Below, in pieces: positions 1 through 13,220 of a stretch of 64,000 nt of DNA (its first letter is position 1; every line of letters starts with the position of its first letter). A program made the position numbers and the translations under genes. Source of the stretch: Hymenopellis radicata. Taxonomy: Eukaryota; Basidiomycota; Agaricomycetes; Agaricales; Physalacriaceae. The notes beneath the pieces were generated by a model. That model saw nothing but the letters and a program-made list of their open reading frames with translations, made no database searches and was not told the origin of the DNA. The stretch covers positions 186,001 through 250,000 of the forward strand of contig JADNRX010000002.1 in NCBI GenBank assembly GCA_015501595.1, read 5' to 3'.

Positions 1-87
1 ATTTCTTCGCGAGTTGGATATTTCGCTATGTATTAAATGATTCTATCCTCAACGATAATAATCGAACGTCTATACCGGGGGCCTCTA

Positions 88-2321
<2,234 letters not shown>

Positions 2322-2426
2322 GGGAGGAGCGTTTAGCGGGACTTGGAAATTTCTGACATGCAAGTGCCACAACTGATGATGACGACAAGGTACGGCATTT
2401 ACAGTGTTTGGCATTGTATCACTGCC

Positions 2427-3943
2427 ATGTCTATGTCTGCTCTCCATGACTCGTCCAGTGCTGCCTACAAAAAGGCCCAAAGACTGCACCAAAAGACAAC
2501 AAGAAATAGAAGTAATGCTGTCGAATCCGACTGGACATCGTTTAGAGCCGCAGAGAAATTTTACAAGGCTCGATTTCCCCCACCAAATCTCCAAAACGTA
2601 TTAGATTTGGCCACACTCGATGACTCTAGATCCTCAGAAATTGAGGCCGGATTCTGGCTGGGGCGAGCAGAGGCAGTTGAATACTCCGAAATGCCCCTTA
2701 AGAACGCGTCCGATACGCGCAAAGCGTATGCTATCCCTGCTATTCCAGGTATGTTCGCGTTTTCTCGTCGATCAATGGTTAACAAGTTCCTCAAGGACTG
2801 GTTGTTCTACCGTCCTTCCTATCACATCAGAAACAACGAGATCTAATTCAGTGGTCTCTTGCCGATCAGGCAAAGCATCCAAACCCCACAAATCTTGATA
2901 TACACTACGCTCTTCCTGAGCAAGGCGTCTGGAACGTTAATCTACGCGCCCAGCGCAATCCAGGAGAGGATCAGCTAGTTCAGCCCCGTATAGCTGTGCC
3001 TAGCAGCTTGGAGCCTACTGGTCCTCGTCAATTAATCAACAACGAACCCGCAACCACCGACAATCTCAAATCTATCATAAATACCCCCAAGCCGCCGGCC
3101 ACTCCATCGACTACCGCGTCTCCTGCATCATGCTCTGATCTGTGCCGGAAACTGCGTTGGGCAAACATCGGATGGTTCTATCATTGGGGAACAAAACAAT
3201 ACGATTTTGGCAAAGGCAAAGCCCCCGTACATGACACCTTGACATATGTATGTAAGGAGGCCGTTCAAGCCGTTGACTGGGACCAGATCTACGAGGGTAC
3301 AGATCTTGATTGGGGAGACGAGGCATTTTCTTGGAGACACTGGGATGAAAGTTATGGTGCGTTCGTATGCGCTCAATAACTATTGTGTAATCTCAGTGCT
3401 ACAGTACCTGATGCTGGTATCGTCAATTTCTACCAGACAAAGGTATGGATGTCGTTGGGATCAGTCACCATATCTAATGCGTCCTAGGACACTTTGATGG
3501 CCCATGTTGATCGTTCAGAAGTGTGTGCTACTGCACCATTAGTGTCTATATCGTGAGCTTCAGCCTTTTGTCGTCTTAACCCTTATGTATAATGTCCTCC
3601 AGCCTCGGAAATGCATCTGTATTTCTGATAGGTGGTCTTACGCGAGACGTGGAACCTATACCTCTACTCCTTCGATCTGGAGACATTGTGATCATGTCTG
3701 GTCCAGCGTGTCGACGTGCATATCACGGTATGTTCAGATTTCTGCGTCATGAAGATAGTTCATCTCCTTCTAGGCGTACCGCGAATACTAGAGAATACAC
3801 TACCGCCACATCTCTCAGACACGGTAGATTTGGCTTGGACGCCTTACGCGGAGTACATGGAGACTACCAGGATAAATGTGAATGTTAGACAGGTATTCCC
3901 CAAGGATTTTGTGCCCGATGTAGATGGATTATTAGTAGTGTAG
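2427..3943 (+). CDS. ALKBH1: ALKBH1-type Fe(II)/2-oxoglutarate dioxygenase
   Basis: AlkB homolog 1 family, an oxidative demethylase of nucleic acids (tRNA or DNA in characterised members). Six exons by my reading. The 2OG-Fe(II) core is complete: GIVNFYQTK, the iron-binding HxD in LMAHVDRSE, ISLGNASVFLIGG, the RSGDIVIMSG strand, the second iron His in RRAYHGVPRI, and the RxNxxxR 2OG-binding motif in RINVNVRQVF. The N-terminal half carries the ALKBH1-specific segment (WANIGWFYHWGTKQYDF). I chose the start at 2427 (MSMSALHD); a second in-frame ATG at 2433 is equally possible. An upstream ATG at 2343 is also in frame but lies almost at the LETM1 start. No catalytic residue is missing. Confidence 0.88.
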
Positions 3944-4084
3944 TAATTTAATGCAGTAGCCCTGACTCGAACCCGAGGGTGGACACACAAAGTCAAACAA
4001 CAGAACTGTACAGTTCTAGTTCTCACGCTCCCGAAATCGACCCCGTCATATCAAGCCGCACCACGATCTGTAGATTATAGCAAA

Positions 4085-4502
4085 ATGGAAAACGACCAGG
4101 TCAGTGTGCAGCGACTCGCTGGGGTGCAAATGCTGAAGAAAGGCGGCATGTAGGGTGTTCTCGTCGATCTCTACGTTCCCCGCAAGTGCGCGGCGACCAG
4201 TACGCTTTCCTCGCCCTTGTATTGGACAGTCGAATTGAAGTGTGGTGTTTTACAGACCGTCTCATCACCTCCAAGGACCACGCTTCGGTCCAGATTAACA
4301 TCGCTGACGTCGACGCAAATGGACGTGCTCTTACTACATCCACAACTTTTGCCCTGTGCGGACAGGTGCGGTCGCAGGGAGAGGGTGACGACTCGCTGAA
4401 CAGGTTGGCAACCAAGGCTGGCCGTGAGTGCTTTGTTTTGTTGATCTGGGTTTTGGCTCATGTCGTGCAGTCCTCAGGAACGTCTGGTCATACCAAAAAT
4501 GA
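4085..4502 (+). CDS. RPS21: 40S ribosomal protein S21 (eS21)
   Basis: Small-subunit protein eS21, needed for 18S rRNA 3' maturation. Four exons give 87 residues: MENDQ, then [15 protein letters not shown], then [20 protein letters not shown] onward, then [10 protein letters not shown] and TGA. The first exon is only 15 nt of coding sequence. The joins restore the family motifs LYVPRKC and ATNRLI exactly. Length matches the family (82-87 aa). Tiny first exons and short introns are usual for ribosomal protein genes in basidiomycetes. Confidence 0.95.
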
Positions 4503-5043
4503 TATTTTCACGATTCCTGTACTTTTGAGATTCCATGCGTGCTATACAGATGATGTTTTCGTGAATATGTGTGAAGCCTATCGGACTGACGCGCTGTAAT
4601 ATTAGGAAGGGCGCGCCGCTTGACTGATCATTGAATTTTTAGAGGAGCTATTCTGCACTGCTGGTGAACTTGGACTGTGGCGATGGACTCATATCATTGC
4701 TTCGGGCGTCAACGACGTGTTGTCACTGAAGGTATCACCTTTATAATGGTGTTCAGTCATTTAGCGGATTTGTTATCAGTCGATCAACGAGTTGAACTGC
4801 GCCTTGTTCTTGAGAAGCCGTTCAAGATGACTCTGTAGATTTCTTGCAAAGCTCTCGAAAGATGATAAGAACAATATCCCTTATAAATCGTGCATTTACT
4901 AGCGAATGTACATTGTACACGCGCAGAGTCGGCGCGAGATGATGTTCTGCACGTGTCAGTGACGCATTCATTTCTGTTTCACTGCGCGGTCACTGCGCTG
5001 CCGGGGCCATTAGACAGACAAGTATATAATAGTAGTCATTTAC
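4503..5043. other. Intergenic region between RPS21 and GYP7
   Basis: No clear gene. It begins with the RPS21 3' region. At about 4642-4851 a short spliced-looking open stretch (GELGLWRWTHIIASGVNDVL, an intron with GT and AG ends, then about 17 codons) can be assembled, but it has no good ATG and no recognisable family. A CACGTG E-box lies at 4950-4955. An AT-rich TATATAA lies at 5023-5029, only 15 nt before the first GYP7 ATG. Confidence 0.5.
4950..4955. promoter_or_regulatory. CACGTG E-box upstream of GYP7
   Basis: Perfect palindromic CACGTG about 90 nt before the GYP7 start. In fungi this core is bound by Cbf1/bHLH factors. The same core recurs in other short promoters of this window. Binding is inferred only. 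Confidence 0.4.
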
Positions 5044-8000
5044 ATGACCGGCGACATATCTTCATACTTTGAGGCCTCGTCGTCGTTCGAGAGCACATTC
5101 TCTACCATTTCGGTGTGTCCTAATCGGTCCTTTTCGGGCCTCGGCTGTCCTCACCTCTTACAGTCTGGCTCCATGGTCGAAATAAAGCGCACCGACAGCG
5201 CTCCCGCCTCGACATCGCGCACCTCTCAGGCCCTGGAGGAGGACAGATACCGACTAATATACTCCAAGTCCAAGGTCTATGTCAACCCAACCGCCTATGC
5301 ACGAGATAACATTCCTGGCTTTGTTGCTTTAGTCAAGCGGGTGTGTACCATGCTTACCTTGTCCTGACTCACTCTGAGGTATCCACAGGAAGCAGCCAAT
5401 CCAACATATCTACTCGCCTGGATCCCAGAGACACTCCTCAATGAGAAGGGTACCGACGAATGGGACAAGTTTGTCAAGATTGAGGAAAGGGCGCCCGTTG
5501 ACGACGAAGACGATGGTCTGTCCAGTCTCCCACCATTGTACTCTGCTCATTGTATGCCCAGATGTCGTTCTCATCGATCTACCAACCCAGCGTCCCGAGT
5601 CTTATGCGTTCTCGGTTCCCCTGACTTCAATATACTCGCTAGTGCTGTATCCACCATCCTTCTCGTCGTGGCGTACGTTGTATTCGTTTATTAATATCTA
5701 TTAAGCTCATTCCTTGCAGATGGATCCGTTGGAATCAATCTTATTAATGGAGACACTCTGCCAACCCTCTACTTTCACGACGAAGAGTCACGCTCCTTCA
5801 CGGTTCCGTTCCCGCAGGCTGTCAACGGCAGAGCAAAGCGGAACAGTATAGCATCTTATCCACCGCCACCTGCCCCCTCACTTGCATCACACTCTACGAA
5901 CGCTGCTACGGCATGGGGCGGTGAGAACCTTCTTGCCCGTCTACGATCTTACGCCCATATTCTCCGATCCAACTTGCAACCTTCACTCTTTCTAATTGAT
6001 CCATCCGGGCCGACATCGAGACTCACTCTGTACAGCTATTTGAAGATGATGCCGTCGATGACATTCTTGCCCAGTCGTCGTACGCCGGCTCTCATTCACC
6101 TGTCCCCGCCCACCGCCGTCCCCGTCCTCTCTCCATGTCATCTCCGGTCACGCCAAACCCTTACTCGCATCGTTCCTCTGTTCTGCACCGATCACTCGCG
6201 TCGCCATTAGCCAGTCCTCAATCCCAATCTCAAGCAAGAGCAGCCCTTCTTCAATCCTTCTCCAATATTACTCGAGCTACTCGTCATGCTGCCCAGAACA
6301 TTCTCTCACATCCTCTCGCAAAGCCTATAGTTCCTCATCTCCCGGATCCAGTCAAGAGCTTAGTCAATGCTAATGGGGAGTCGACATGGGGTAGTTGGGT
6401 GGAGAAAGGCGGTGTTGGAGAGTTCGAAAGTGCGAGGGTGTATCTTGCTCGTTGGGCGCGAATCGTTGCAGAGGAAGGAGAACGTGCTCGCAGGCAGGAA
6501 GCCCAAGCGTTGCCTAATTCGTCTTCAAATCTTGCTGAGGAATCGTCCTCATTGGGCATCTTTGAACTGCTCCATTCTACCGCCAACTTACCGACCCCAA
6601 AGTCTTCTCGAAATCCGTCTCAGCCTGTGAATGAGATTCAATGGATGCAATGGTTCGCTCCTGATGGTCGACCAACTATCAGGATCGAGCAAATGCGCAG
6701 AGAGGTCTTCAGAAGGGGCATTTCCCCTCGCGGTAAGTTTAGGAAAACAGTATGGCCCTTCCTCTTAGGCGTCTTGGACTGGGATGTCACCTCGGAAGAG
6801 AGGTCACGCAATTGGAACAATAAGAGGAAGCAGTACCAATCTGTCAAGGCTGAATGGTGTGGGGTACCAGAGGTCTTTGATCGCCAGGATGTTTTGGAGG
6901 TAGACATTATTGTATCTGATGGTCATCTTGGTGCTAACTATTTGCAGGAACGACATCGCATCGATGTCGACTGTCGCCGAACGGATCGCAATCAACCACT
7001 CTTCTCGACGCCACGATCAACGTCACCGACACCGACTGAAGGTGGTGACAGTGAGAAGGAACGTGCCAAACGGTACTCCATAATATCACCGAATATGAGC
7101 GATATCGGCGCCCAATCGCCCAGTAATGAACATATCGACCGTTTATCCGCTATTCTTTTATCATATAATTTCTACGAGAAGGAGTTGGGTGAGACCTGCC
7201 TCGTTTTGGTGGCGCCACGCTAAACTTGGTTTTGTGTAGGTTATGTCCAAGGGATGTCAGATCTCTGCGCTCCCATCTACGTGGTAATGGAAGCTGACGA
7301 AGAGTTGACTTTCTGGTGTTTCGTTGAATACATGCACCGCATGGTATGACTGTCTATCCTGTCCCACTTATACCGTTGTATGGCTAACATGCCCTTTCAA
7401 GAAACAAAACTTTCTACGAGATCAAAGTGGCATGAAGAAACAACTTCTTACTCTCCAACAACTCATCGGTATGATGGATCCAGAATTATACCGACATCTA
7501 GAAAAGGCCGATGGGTTGAACCTGTTCTTCTGCTTCCGGTAAGCCCTTGTCGTTTCTCCTTCCGTGGAATAATCTATTGACGACGTGCATAGTTGGGTTC
7601 TTATTGCATTCAAACGGGAGTTTGCCTTTGATGATGTCTTGCGATTATGGGAGGTCTTGTGGACTGATTACTACAGCAACGACTTCGTCCTCTTCGTTGC
7701 TCTTGCGGTGCTAGAGTCTCATAGAGATATGATACTACGATACCTGGTGGAGGTGAGCAGCCTTTTTTCTAGCCTGGTTTGTCATGCTGACTACCCGTTT
7801 TCTGCAGTTCGACGAAATACTAAAGGTCCATTATAATTCTTTATTACCGTCATGAAACTAAAATCTCTCTAGTACTGCAATGAACTCAGCATGACAATTG
7901 AACTGGATTCCACTCTGGCACAGGCGGAGGTCTTGTTCCTGTCGTTTGCACAGCTTGTGGCAGACATCGACCGACGACAGGCAGATGATGCCTACGTGCC

Positions 8001-8103
8001 AAAGGGCCTTCGTCACCGTGGCAATACAGACAAGCCCGCTACTTTTGCCCTTCCAGAGTTGTCGAGTAACCTGAGAGAACTCTTGCATACAGGACGGCCA
8101 TAA
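5044..8103 (+). CDS. GYP7: TBC-domain Rab GTPase-activating protein (GYP7/TBC1D15 type)
   Basis: Rab-GAP of the Gyp7/TBC1D15-17 group, acting on Ypt7/Rab7 in endolysosomal traffic. The N-terminal half is the Rabaptin/PH-like region (RLIYSKSKVYVNPTAYA; PTYLLAWIPETLLNEKG; LIDLPTQRPESYAFSVPL), followed by a Ser/Pro linker and the TBC domain. Both catalytic fingers are present: the arginine finger in HRIDVDCRRTDR and the glutamine finger in GYVQGMSDLCAP. Introns include an in-frame 48-nt one right before ERHRIDVDC. The frame breaks once: around 6004-6010 one base is missing between IDPSG and the required ADIETHSVQLF. Start 5044 is the first ATG; a possible 51-nt in-frame intron (5113-5163) lies just before a second ATG at 5173. 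The TATA-like sequence 15 nt before 5044 favours 5173 as an alternative start. Confidence 0.88.
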
Positions 8104-8605
8104 ACGGTGTGTCATTAGGATCTATGGACCGAGTTTTGGATGTATAAACCACACATTTACCTTTGTACAATACATGTAGCCAAATTAGTATTAGTGTACG
8201 CAACAACTTGACTGCTGATTGGCCCCGCCTTGTTAAAGGAAAACAAGAGGAAGGACTGCATTGTTGGTTCCGTTCTGTTGGTACGCTTGGTCGTTGACAA
8301 AGCCAATCGGGATGCTCGGATGGAAAACAACGTTATGATTGGCCACGAACAATGACTCGTGAATGGTTCGCTATGACCATTGTTGAGGCAGTCCCAACAA
8401 AAGAACAATGGATGAATATCCGCATTAGGAAATGCGCCCCTGATCCCGATCTCCTTTCATGTTCTTTCATTGTTCTCTGACTCCCATATAAAACCACCCA
8501 TGGCGGGGACGATGAGGCATTTTCATTCTTGTCTTCCTTCCACTCTCAACGCTCAGTCGTTTTCCCGCTTTTCACGAACTCTCCACGTCAATTTTCCGTT
8601 GCGAA
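8104..8605. promoter_or_regulatory. Promoter region of the cupredoxin gene, CCAAT boxes and TATA
   Basis: 502 nt without a gene between the GYP7 stop and the cupredoxin start. It carries three CCAAT-type boxes (GATTGG at 8217-8222, CCAATC at 8303-8308, GATTGG at 8337-8342), a TATA box at 8487-8493 and a pyrimidine-rich leader before the ATG. This is the clearest classical promoter in the window and fits a strongly expressed secreted protein. Confidence 0.6.
8487..8493 (+). promoter_or_regulatory. TATA box (TATAAAA)
   Basis: TATAAAA 119 nt before the cupredoxin ATG, followed by a C/T-rich stretch typical of fungal transcription starts. Seen directly; its use is inferred. Confidence 0.6.
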
Positions 8606-9860
8606 ATGCCCCGATTCTCCAACCTATTGTCCTCGGCCGCCGCCCTCAGTCTTTGTGCGACTGCGCTCGCAGCCAACATTGTAGTCAAAGTTGGCGGACC
8701 GGGTGTCCTCAAATTCGACCCAGAATTTGTCGTATGTCGATCCCGTACAACCGCCGATCAGCCTGCTAACGCGTCAAACAGAATGCCAACGTCAACGATG
8801 TTATCACCTTCCAGTTCCAGCAGAAGAACCACACCGTCACGCAGTCTAGTCTGGCTGAGCCTTGCTCGCCTTTGGCTAACGGCTTTGATTCTGGCTTGTG
8901 GGTTCTTTCAATAATATCCTTTGTCTGCGTGAACTAACGCGTTATGCTAGCATTCCCGTGGCCGACTCAGTAACCGATAACTTCCGTAATGCGAGTCTCC
9001 TCGTCTCCGACACGGACCCTACATGGGTGTACTGCCGTCAAGCCAATCACTGTCAGCAGGGCATGGTCTTCGCTGTCAACCCCGGCGACAAGTTTGATCA
9101 GTTCAAGTCTACTGCAACGGGAGGGAATGCCACGGATACGTCTTCCACCACCGGGGCCGCCACTGCTATCATCACTGTCACCGCCACTGTCACCGTCTCT
9201 GGCTCAGTCGCGACTACGACATACGCAACGACCGCGCCGGCATCTACCTCTGGCTCTTCATCATCTTCTTCTGGCACAGACCACAAGGTCATCGTTGGTG
9301 CTGATGGCAAGCTCACCTATGAGCCCTCCAATATCACCGCCAGCGTTGGGGACACCATTACCTTTGAGTTCCAAGCCAAGAACCACACTGTCACCGCTTC
9401 GAGCTTCGCGCAACCTTGCAGAGCTCTTTCTTTGACCAGTAGCTCTACCGGCTTTGACTCTGGCTTGTAAGTCGTGGCATAACTTTATCCGTTCTCCCGT
9501 CTCACTGTGTTCTCAGCATGGCCGTTGCCGCTGGCGCGACCTCGTTCCCGACGTACACCATTCAGGTCAACGACGTACGTGATGGTTTCGCGTTATTTTG
9601 ATTCATGCTGACCTCCTTCTCAGACCAAGCCTATCTGGGCTTACTGTCGCCAGGCAGGCCACTGTGGTCAGGGCATGGTGTTTTCTGCGAACGCACCGGC
9701 CACTGGCAACACCTTTGACGCTTTCAAGCAGAAGGCTGCTGAGATCAATGGCACCGGATCCACGGGCGCGACGTCCAACACTGATGGCGCTTCTGGAAGC
9801 AACATCGGTCCAGGCATTATGTTGACGACGCTCGCTGCCGTCCTAGGCGCTCTTCTATAA
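8606..9860 (+). CDS. Secreted, GPI-anchored protein with two cupredoxin domains
   Basis: Extracellular plastocyanin-like protein. It has a signal peptide (RFSNLLSSAAALSLCATALA), then cupredoxin domain 1 (FQQKNHTVTQSS and VYCRQANHCQQGM), a Ser/Thr linker, cupredoxin domain 2 (FQAKNHTVTASS and AYCRQAGHCGQGM), and a C-terminal Gly/Ser segment plus hydrophobic tail (IMLTTLAAVLGALL) expected for GPI attachment. Each domain keeps a His, Cys, His, Met set suitable for a type 1 copper site. About five exons; the joins restore GFDSGF and GFDSGFM in equivalent places of both domains, consistent with internal duplication. Physiological role unknown. It is convergent with NSA1. Confidence 0.85.
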
Positions 9861-10098
9861 TTGCCGGTCAATGTTTCATGACGATCTTCACGACCATTGA
9901 CGTCTCTGCATAGAAGGATCTAGTTTCGCCTTTCTTTTTTTCTCATTGTATCGAGTAGTCTCCATTCCCTCACGGACACATACTATTACTACCCCCAGTA
10001 CACTCTAGTAGTCTACTTCGTACTAATTTTACAGCAGTGCTTAATTTACGAGTTCTTCAATGAATGCATTGACATTGAACATCGCTGCGATATGTCTG

Positions 10099-11537
10099 CT
10101 AAGTTACTTTTGGATTTTTGCGTCTCCTTGGTGCTTCGTCTTCCTCGTAGTCACCTTCACCGACATTCTGCATACCATCCCACACCTCGTCGTCCTCCTC
10201 ATTAACGGCTATATGCTGAGACATTGACGATTCTTGATCCCAGACGATGACCGTTGGGGCAGAGTGGGAATAAACCTTGTCCAGTACCTTGCCTCTGTTC
10301 TGTGTATTCTGACCGGGTTGTGGGGGAGGGGGTGAAGTGCTATGGAACCGGTAGTAACGATCGAACGACACCGAGGCTACTAGCGTGGGCGCGGCCGCTA
10401 TAGCCCTTACAGCACCGGATATTCCTATGCAAATCGTAAACAGTGTCCACGAACAACGTTGGTTGAGATTTACCATCGTAACGGTATAAGATACGCCCGT
10501 TTCGAAGATCGATAGCAGCCATTTTATTACTATTGTCGCTGAGAAAAGCTTCGCTACAGAAATGTCAACAACAGAAGACATATTTGAAGCGCGTTGACGG
10601 ACTGCTCTGAAAATCCTGTTTCAATGGTAGTGACTGTGTTACCGTTGAAGACTTTTCCCAATCGATACGGGCTTGCGAGCCGCGCGTATGTCGTATCGTT
10701 TTAGAGACCCAAGTTGTGTTCCAGCGAGAATATTGGTAGGGGATACATGCGATATTGCCGTGATTCGAACAGGTTGCCTCAGTTGGAGATTATTATGGGG
10801 AACCTAAGAGCAAAAATTATGAGAGGGTGTAGTTGCAGCTGAAAACCACTTGCATTCTTTGCTCTCCAAACTTCTCCGGAGAATAGCTCATTGTGCTTTC
10901 TCTTCTTGGATGAGTCTGCTGGTGATGATGCTGATTGAAATGCTCGTTCAGTGTTCCATACAGAGACGTCGACCTCATCTCCACCGTAGGCGAAGGTCTG
11001 AGGATCATTGGGCATACGCCAAGCAGCTAAGCGCGCAGGTAGGGACGCGGAATATGACTCTGGAGAAGCTTCAGATGCATCCAATGGAGTTCGCCTCAGC
11101 GCGCCGTTGCTCGTGCAAGTGAAGATTCCTCTATCGTAGTAAGTATTTAGGCCTATGAATATAGAGCATACTCACTGTTGAGATACAGAGATTCCAACGT
11201 ATGAGTGTTTTAATTTCGTGCGAGGTTCTGACCATTCGTATTTCTTGGTGAGAGAATCTCCCTGTAGTGTAAACAGCGCTGCTGCACCATCTGAGTAGCC
11301 AGCGGCGACCTTTGTTCAAACGATTGAGCTGTTGGCTTTACATCAGGCTTCAAGGCTCACCCAGGTCGTTCCATCCACTCGGTTTGCAATCAACTGGGCT
11401 ACGACATTTGGATTGTGACCATCGCGTTTGGGTGCTGATGCAGACGAGCCTAGGTCATGGATGGCAGGAGAAGAGTTACGGTCGTAATTCACTGCTTTTA
11501 TATTGCCTAAGCTGTCGCCAGTAATGAATCGAGGCAT
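10099..11537 (-). CDS. NSA1: Ribosome biogenesis protein NSA1/WDR74
   Basis: WD-repeat protein of nucleolar pre-60S particles (Nsa1 in yeast, WDR74 in animals). It starts MPRFITGDSLGNIKAV. Family blocks follow in order: WVAAGYSDGAAALFTLQGD, GEVWRAKNVPHNNLQLR, ILAGTQLGSLKRYDIRAARK, the AFLSDNSNKMAAIDLRNGR blade, GISGAVRAIAAAPTLVAS with FDRYYRFH, and an acidic/basic tail. The intron at 10804-10853 must be GC-AG to keep the frame. One extra base near 10653-10659 (T4 or C3 run on the plus strand) breaks the frame between RAARKPVSIGK and VFNGNTVTTIETG. Divergent from RMD5 with 107 bp between starts. Confidence 0.87.
10804..10853 (-). other. GC-AG intron in NSA1
   Basis: A 50-nt intron starting GCAAGT and ending TTAG. 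Only a phase-0 join (RAKN to VPHNNLQLR) avoids stop codons, and no GT donor gives it. The flanking residues match the WDR74/NSA1 family at this junction. Confidence 0.75.
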
Positions 11538-11644
11538 CGTGGTATCTGTTCAAGTGCAGTGATCGAAAAATTGGACAGACTCGGACCACTCGGACCGATC
11601 TAGACTTGTCGTTTCAGTCCTTACGTGCATGACACTAACACGCT

Positions 11645-13050
11645 ATGGAGGCGTCTCTCAAGGAACTTGCCAAACTAGAACAAGTGACACCGCTCGATGG
11701 AAAGGGAAAATGTCCTTCCATATCCGACTCGCTCGCCGGCCTGGTCGACAGCCTTGAGTCGCTCAAGGAGACGGGAGCAATAGATCCCTCTCATGTGTTG
11801 CAAATTATCGAGGCCAGGAAGAAGGATATCGACGAGCACCAGAAGGAGGTCTACTCGGCTATGTCGCGACTCGGAAAGACCTTGGACAAGGTGGAGTCGC
11901 CTGTTCATCGCTGGAATCAATACTGACTCGCATTAGAAATTCCCCGTTCCGCTACCCTCGTATCCTGACCTCTTCTCGTCAGACGAAAGCAGACTCGCCT
12001 TGGAGAGGACAGTTGCCTTGCACTTGCTTCGCACCGGTCAATTTGATGCCGCCGAAATTCTGTTGCAAGTACGTGTTCGTGGTAGTCTACGCTGTTACAT
12101 ACCTGACCATACTTCAGGAATCCAATATCACTATTCCTGAAGAGATTCGAACCCAATTTCAGGATCTTCATCGAATTCTGAGAGCTCTTCAGCATCAAGA
12201 CATTACGCCCGCGCTTCTGTACGGTTTTCCCCACATCACGGCCTGAGTTTTGGCTCACTACGATAGCAGTTGGGTCCAGGAGCATAGAGCGTTCCTTCAG
12301 GAGCGTTCATCACCGCTAGAGTTCTACCTACACCGGTCTCAATTCATGAGACTTCTTCTGTCTTCGCATCCACCTGACCCAGTACAAGCAATCGCATACG
12401 CTCATGCTTCGCTTGGTCCCTTCTTTCACGAGCATGATACCGCGTTTAAACGGCTGCTAGCATGCATCGCTTATCTGCCTTTGTCACGATTACAAGAATC
12501 ACCGTACGCTGACCTCGCAGCGCCTACTCTGCATCGAGATTTGGAGCCTCTGTTCGAAAAGGAGTATTGTGCAAGCATGGGGATGAGCAAGCAGATTCCT
12601 CTTAGCGTTGTGACACAAATCGGGGCGGCTGGGTCTCTTGCCAAGATCGAGAAAGGAAGACGCGTTCTCCGAGAAACGAAGAATGAATGGAGTCAATCCA
12701 ATGAACTTCCTGTAGGGCTTATTTTTCTACGTGTTTTGGACTTGCTGCTGATTGTTGTTTTCTGTGTAGATCGAGATCCCTGTGCCCCCAGACAATACAT
12801 ATCATTCGATATTTACATGTCCAGTATCAAAGGAACAGTCGACACCAGAGAATCCCCCCATGATGATGACCTGTGGCCATGTCATAGCGCGGGACAGTCT
12901 GCAGAAGCTGAGCAAGCCTGGGGGTCAAGGAGGGTAAGCAGCTTGAATGTTGAATGTGCCACTCATCAACTGACTGTTCAAAGACGAGTGAAATGTCCAT
13001 ACTGTCCTAACGAAGCGCCTGCTAGTCTGGCTGTGCAAATGCATTTCTAG
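11645..13050 (+). CDS. RMD5: GID/CTLH E3 ubiquitin ligase subunit RMD5 (RMND5)
   Basis: RING-type subunit of the GID/CTLH ubiquitin ligase (yeast Rmd5/Gid2), which degrades gluconeogenic enzymes in yeast. The LisH-CTLH part is visible ([15 protein letters not shown], then [20 protein letters not shown]). The C-terminal degenerate RING reads [39 protein letters not shown] and a final [11 protein letters not shown], exactly the Rmd5 signature. Five or six exons; the last joins at KPGGQGG to RVKCPYC. No frame problems. The stop at 13050 leaves 170 nt before SFI1. Confidence 0.9.
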
Positions 13051-13220
13051 TGGTTATTTAGGAGGACTCTGTACAGTACAATGTAATTATAGAGAACATC
13101 ATGATGTTGTATGAGTAGAACGTGACCCTGACAGTGTGCCAAATAAAGCTCGCATCACATCTGCATTGTTTGTCAACGATCGGCGTCTTGTCCGCGTCCA
13201 TCATGCATGCAGCATAGGCT

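Noticed and set aside
3955..4030. tRNA-like T-loop (GGTTCGAGTC on the minus strand)
   Set aside because: The flanking bases do not form a T stem, acceptor stem or anticodon arm; it is in the ALKBH1-RPS21 spacer by chance.
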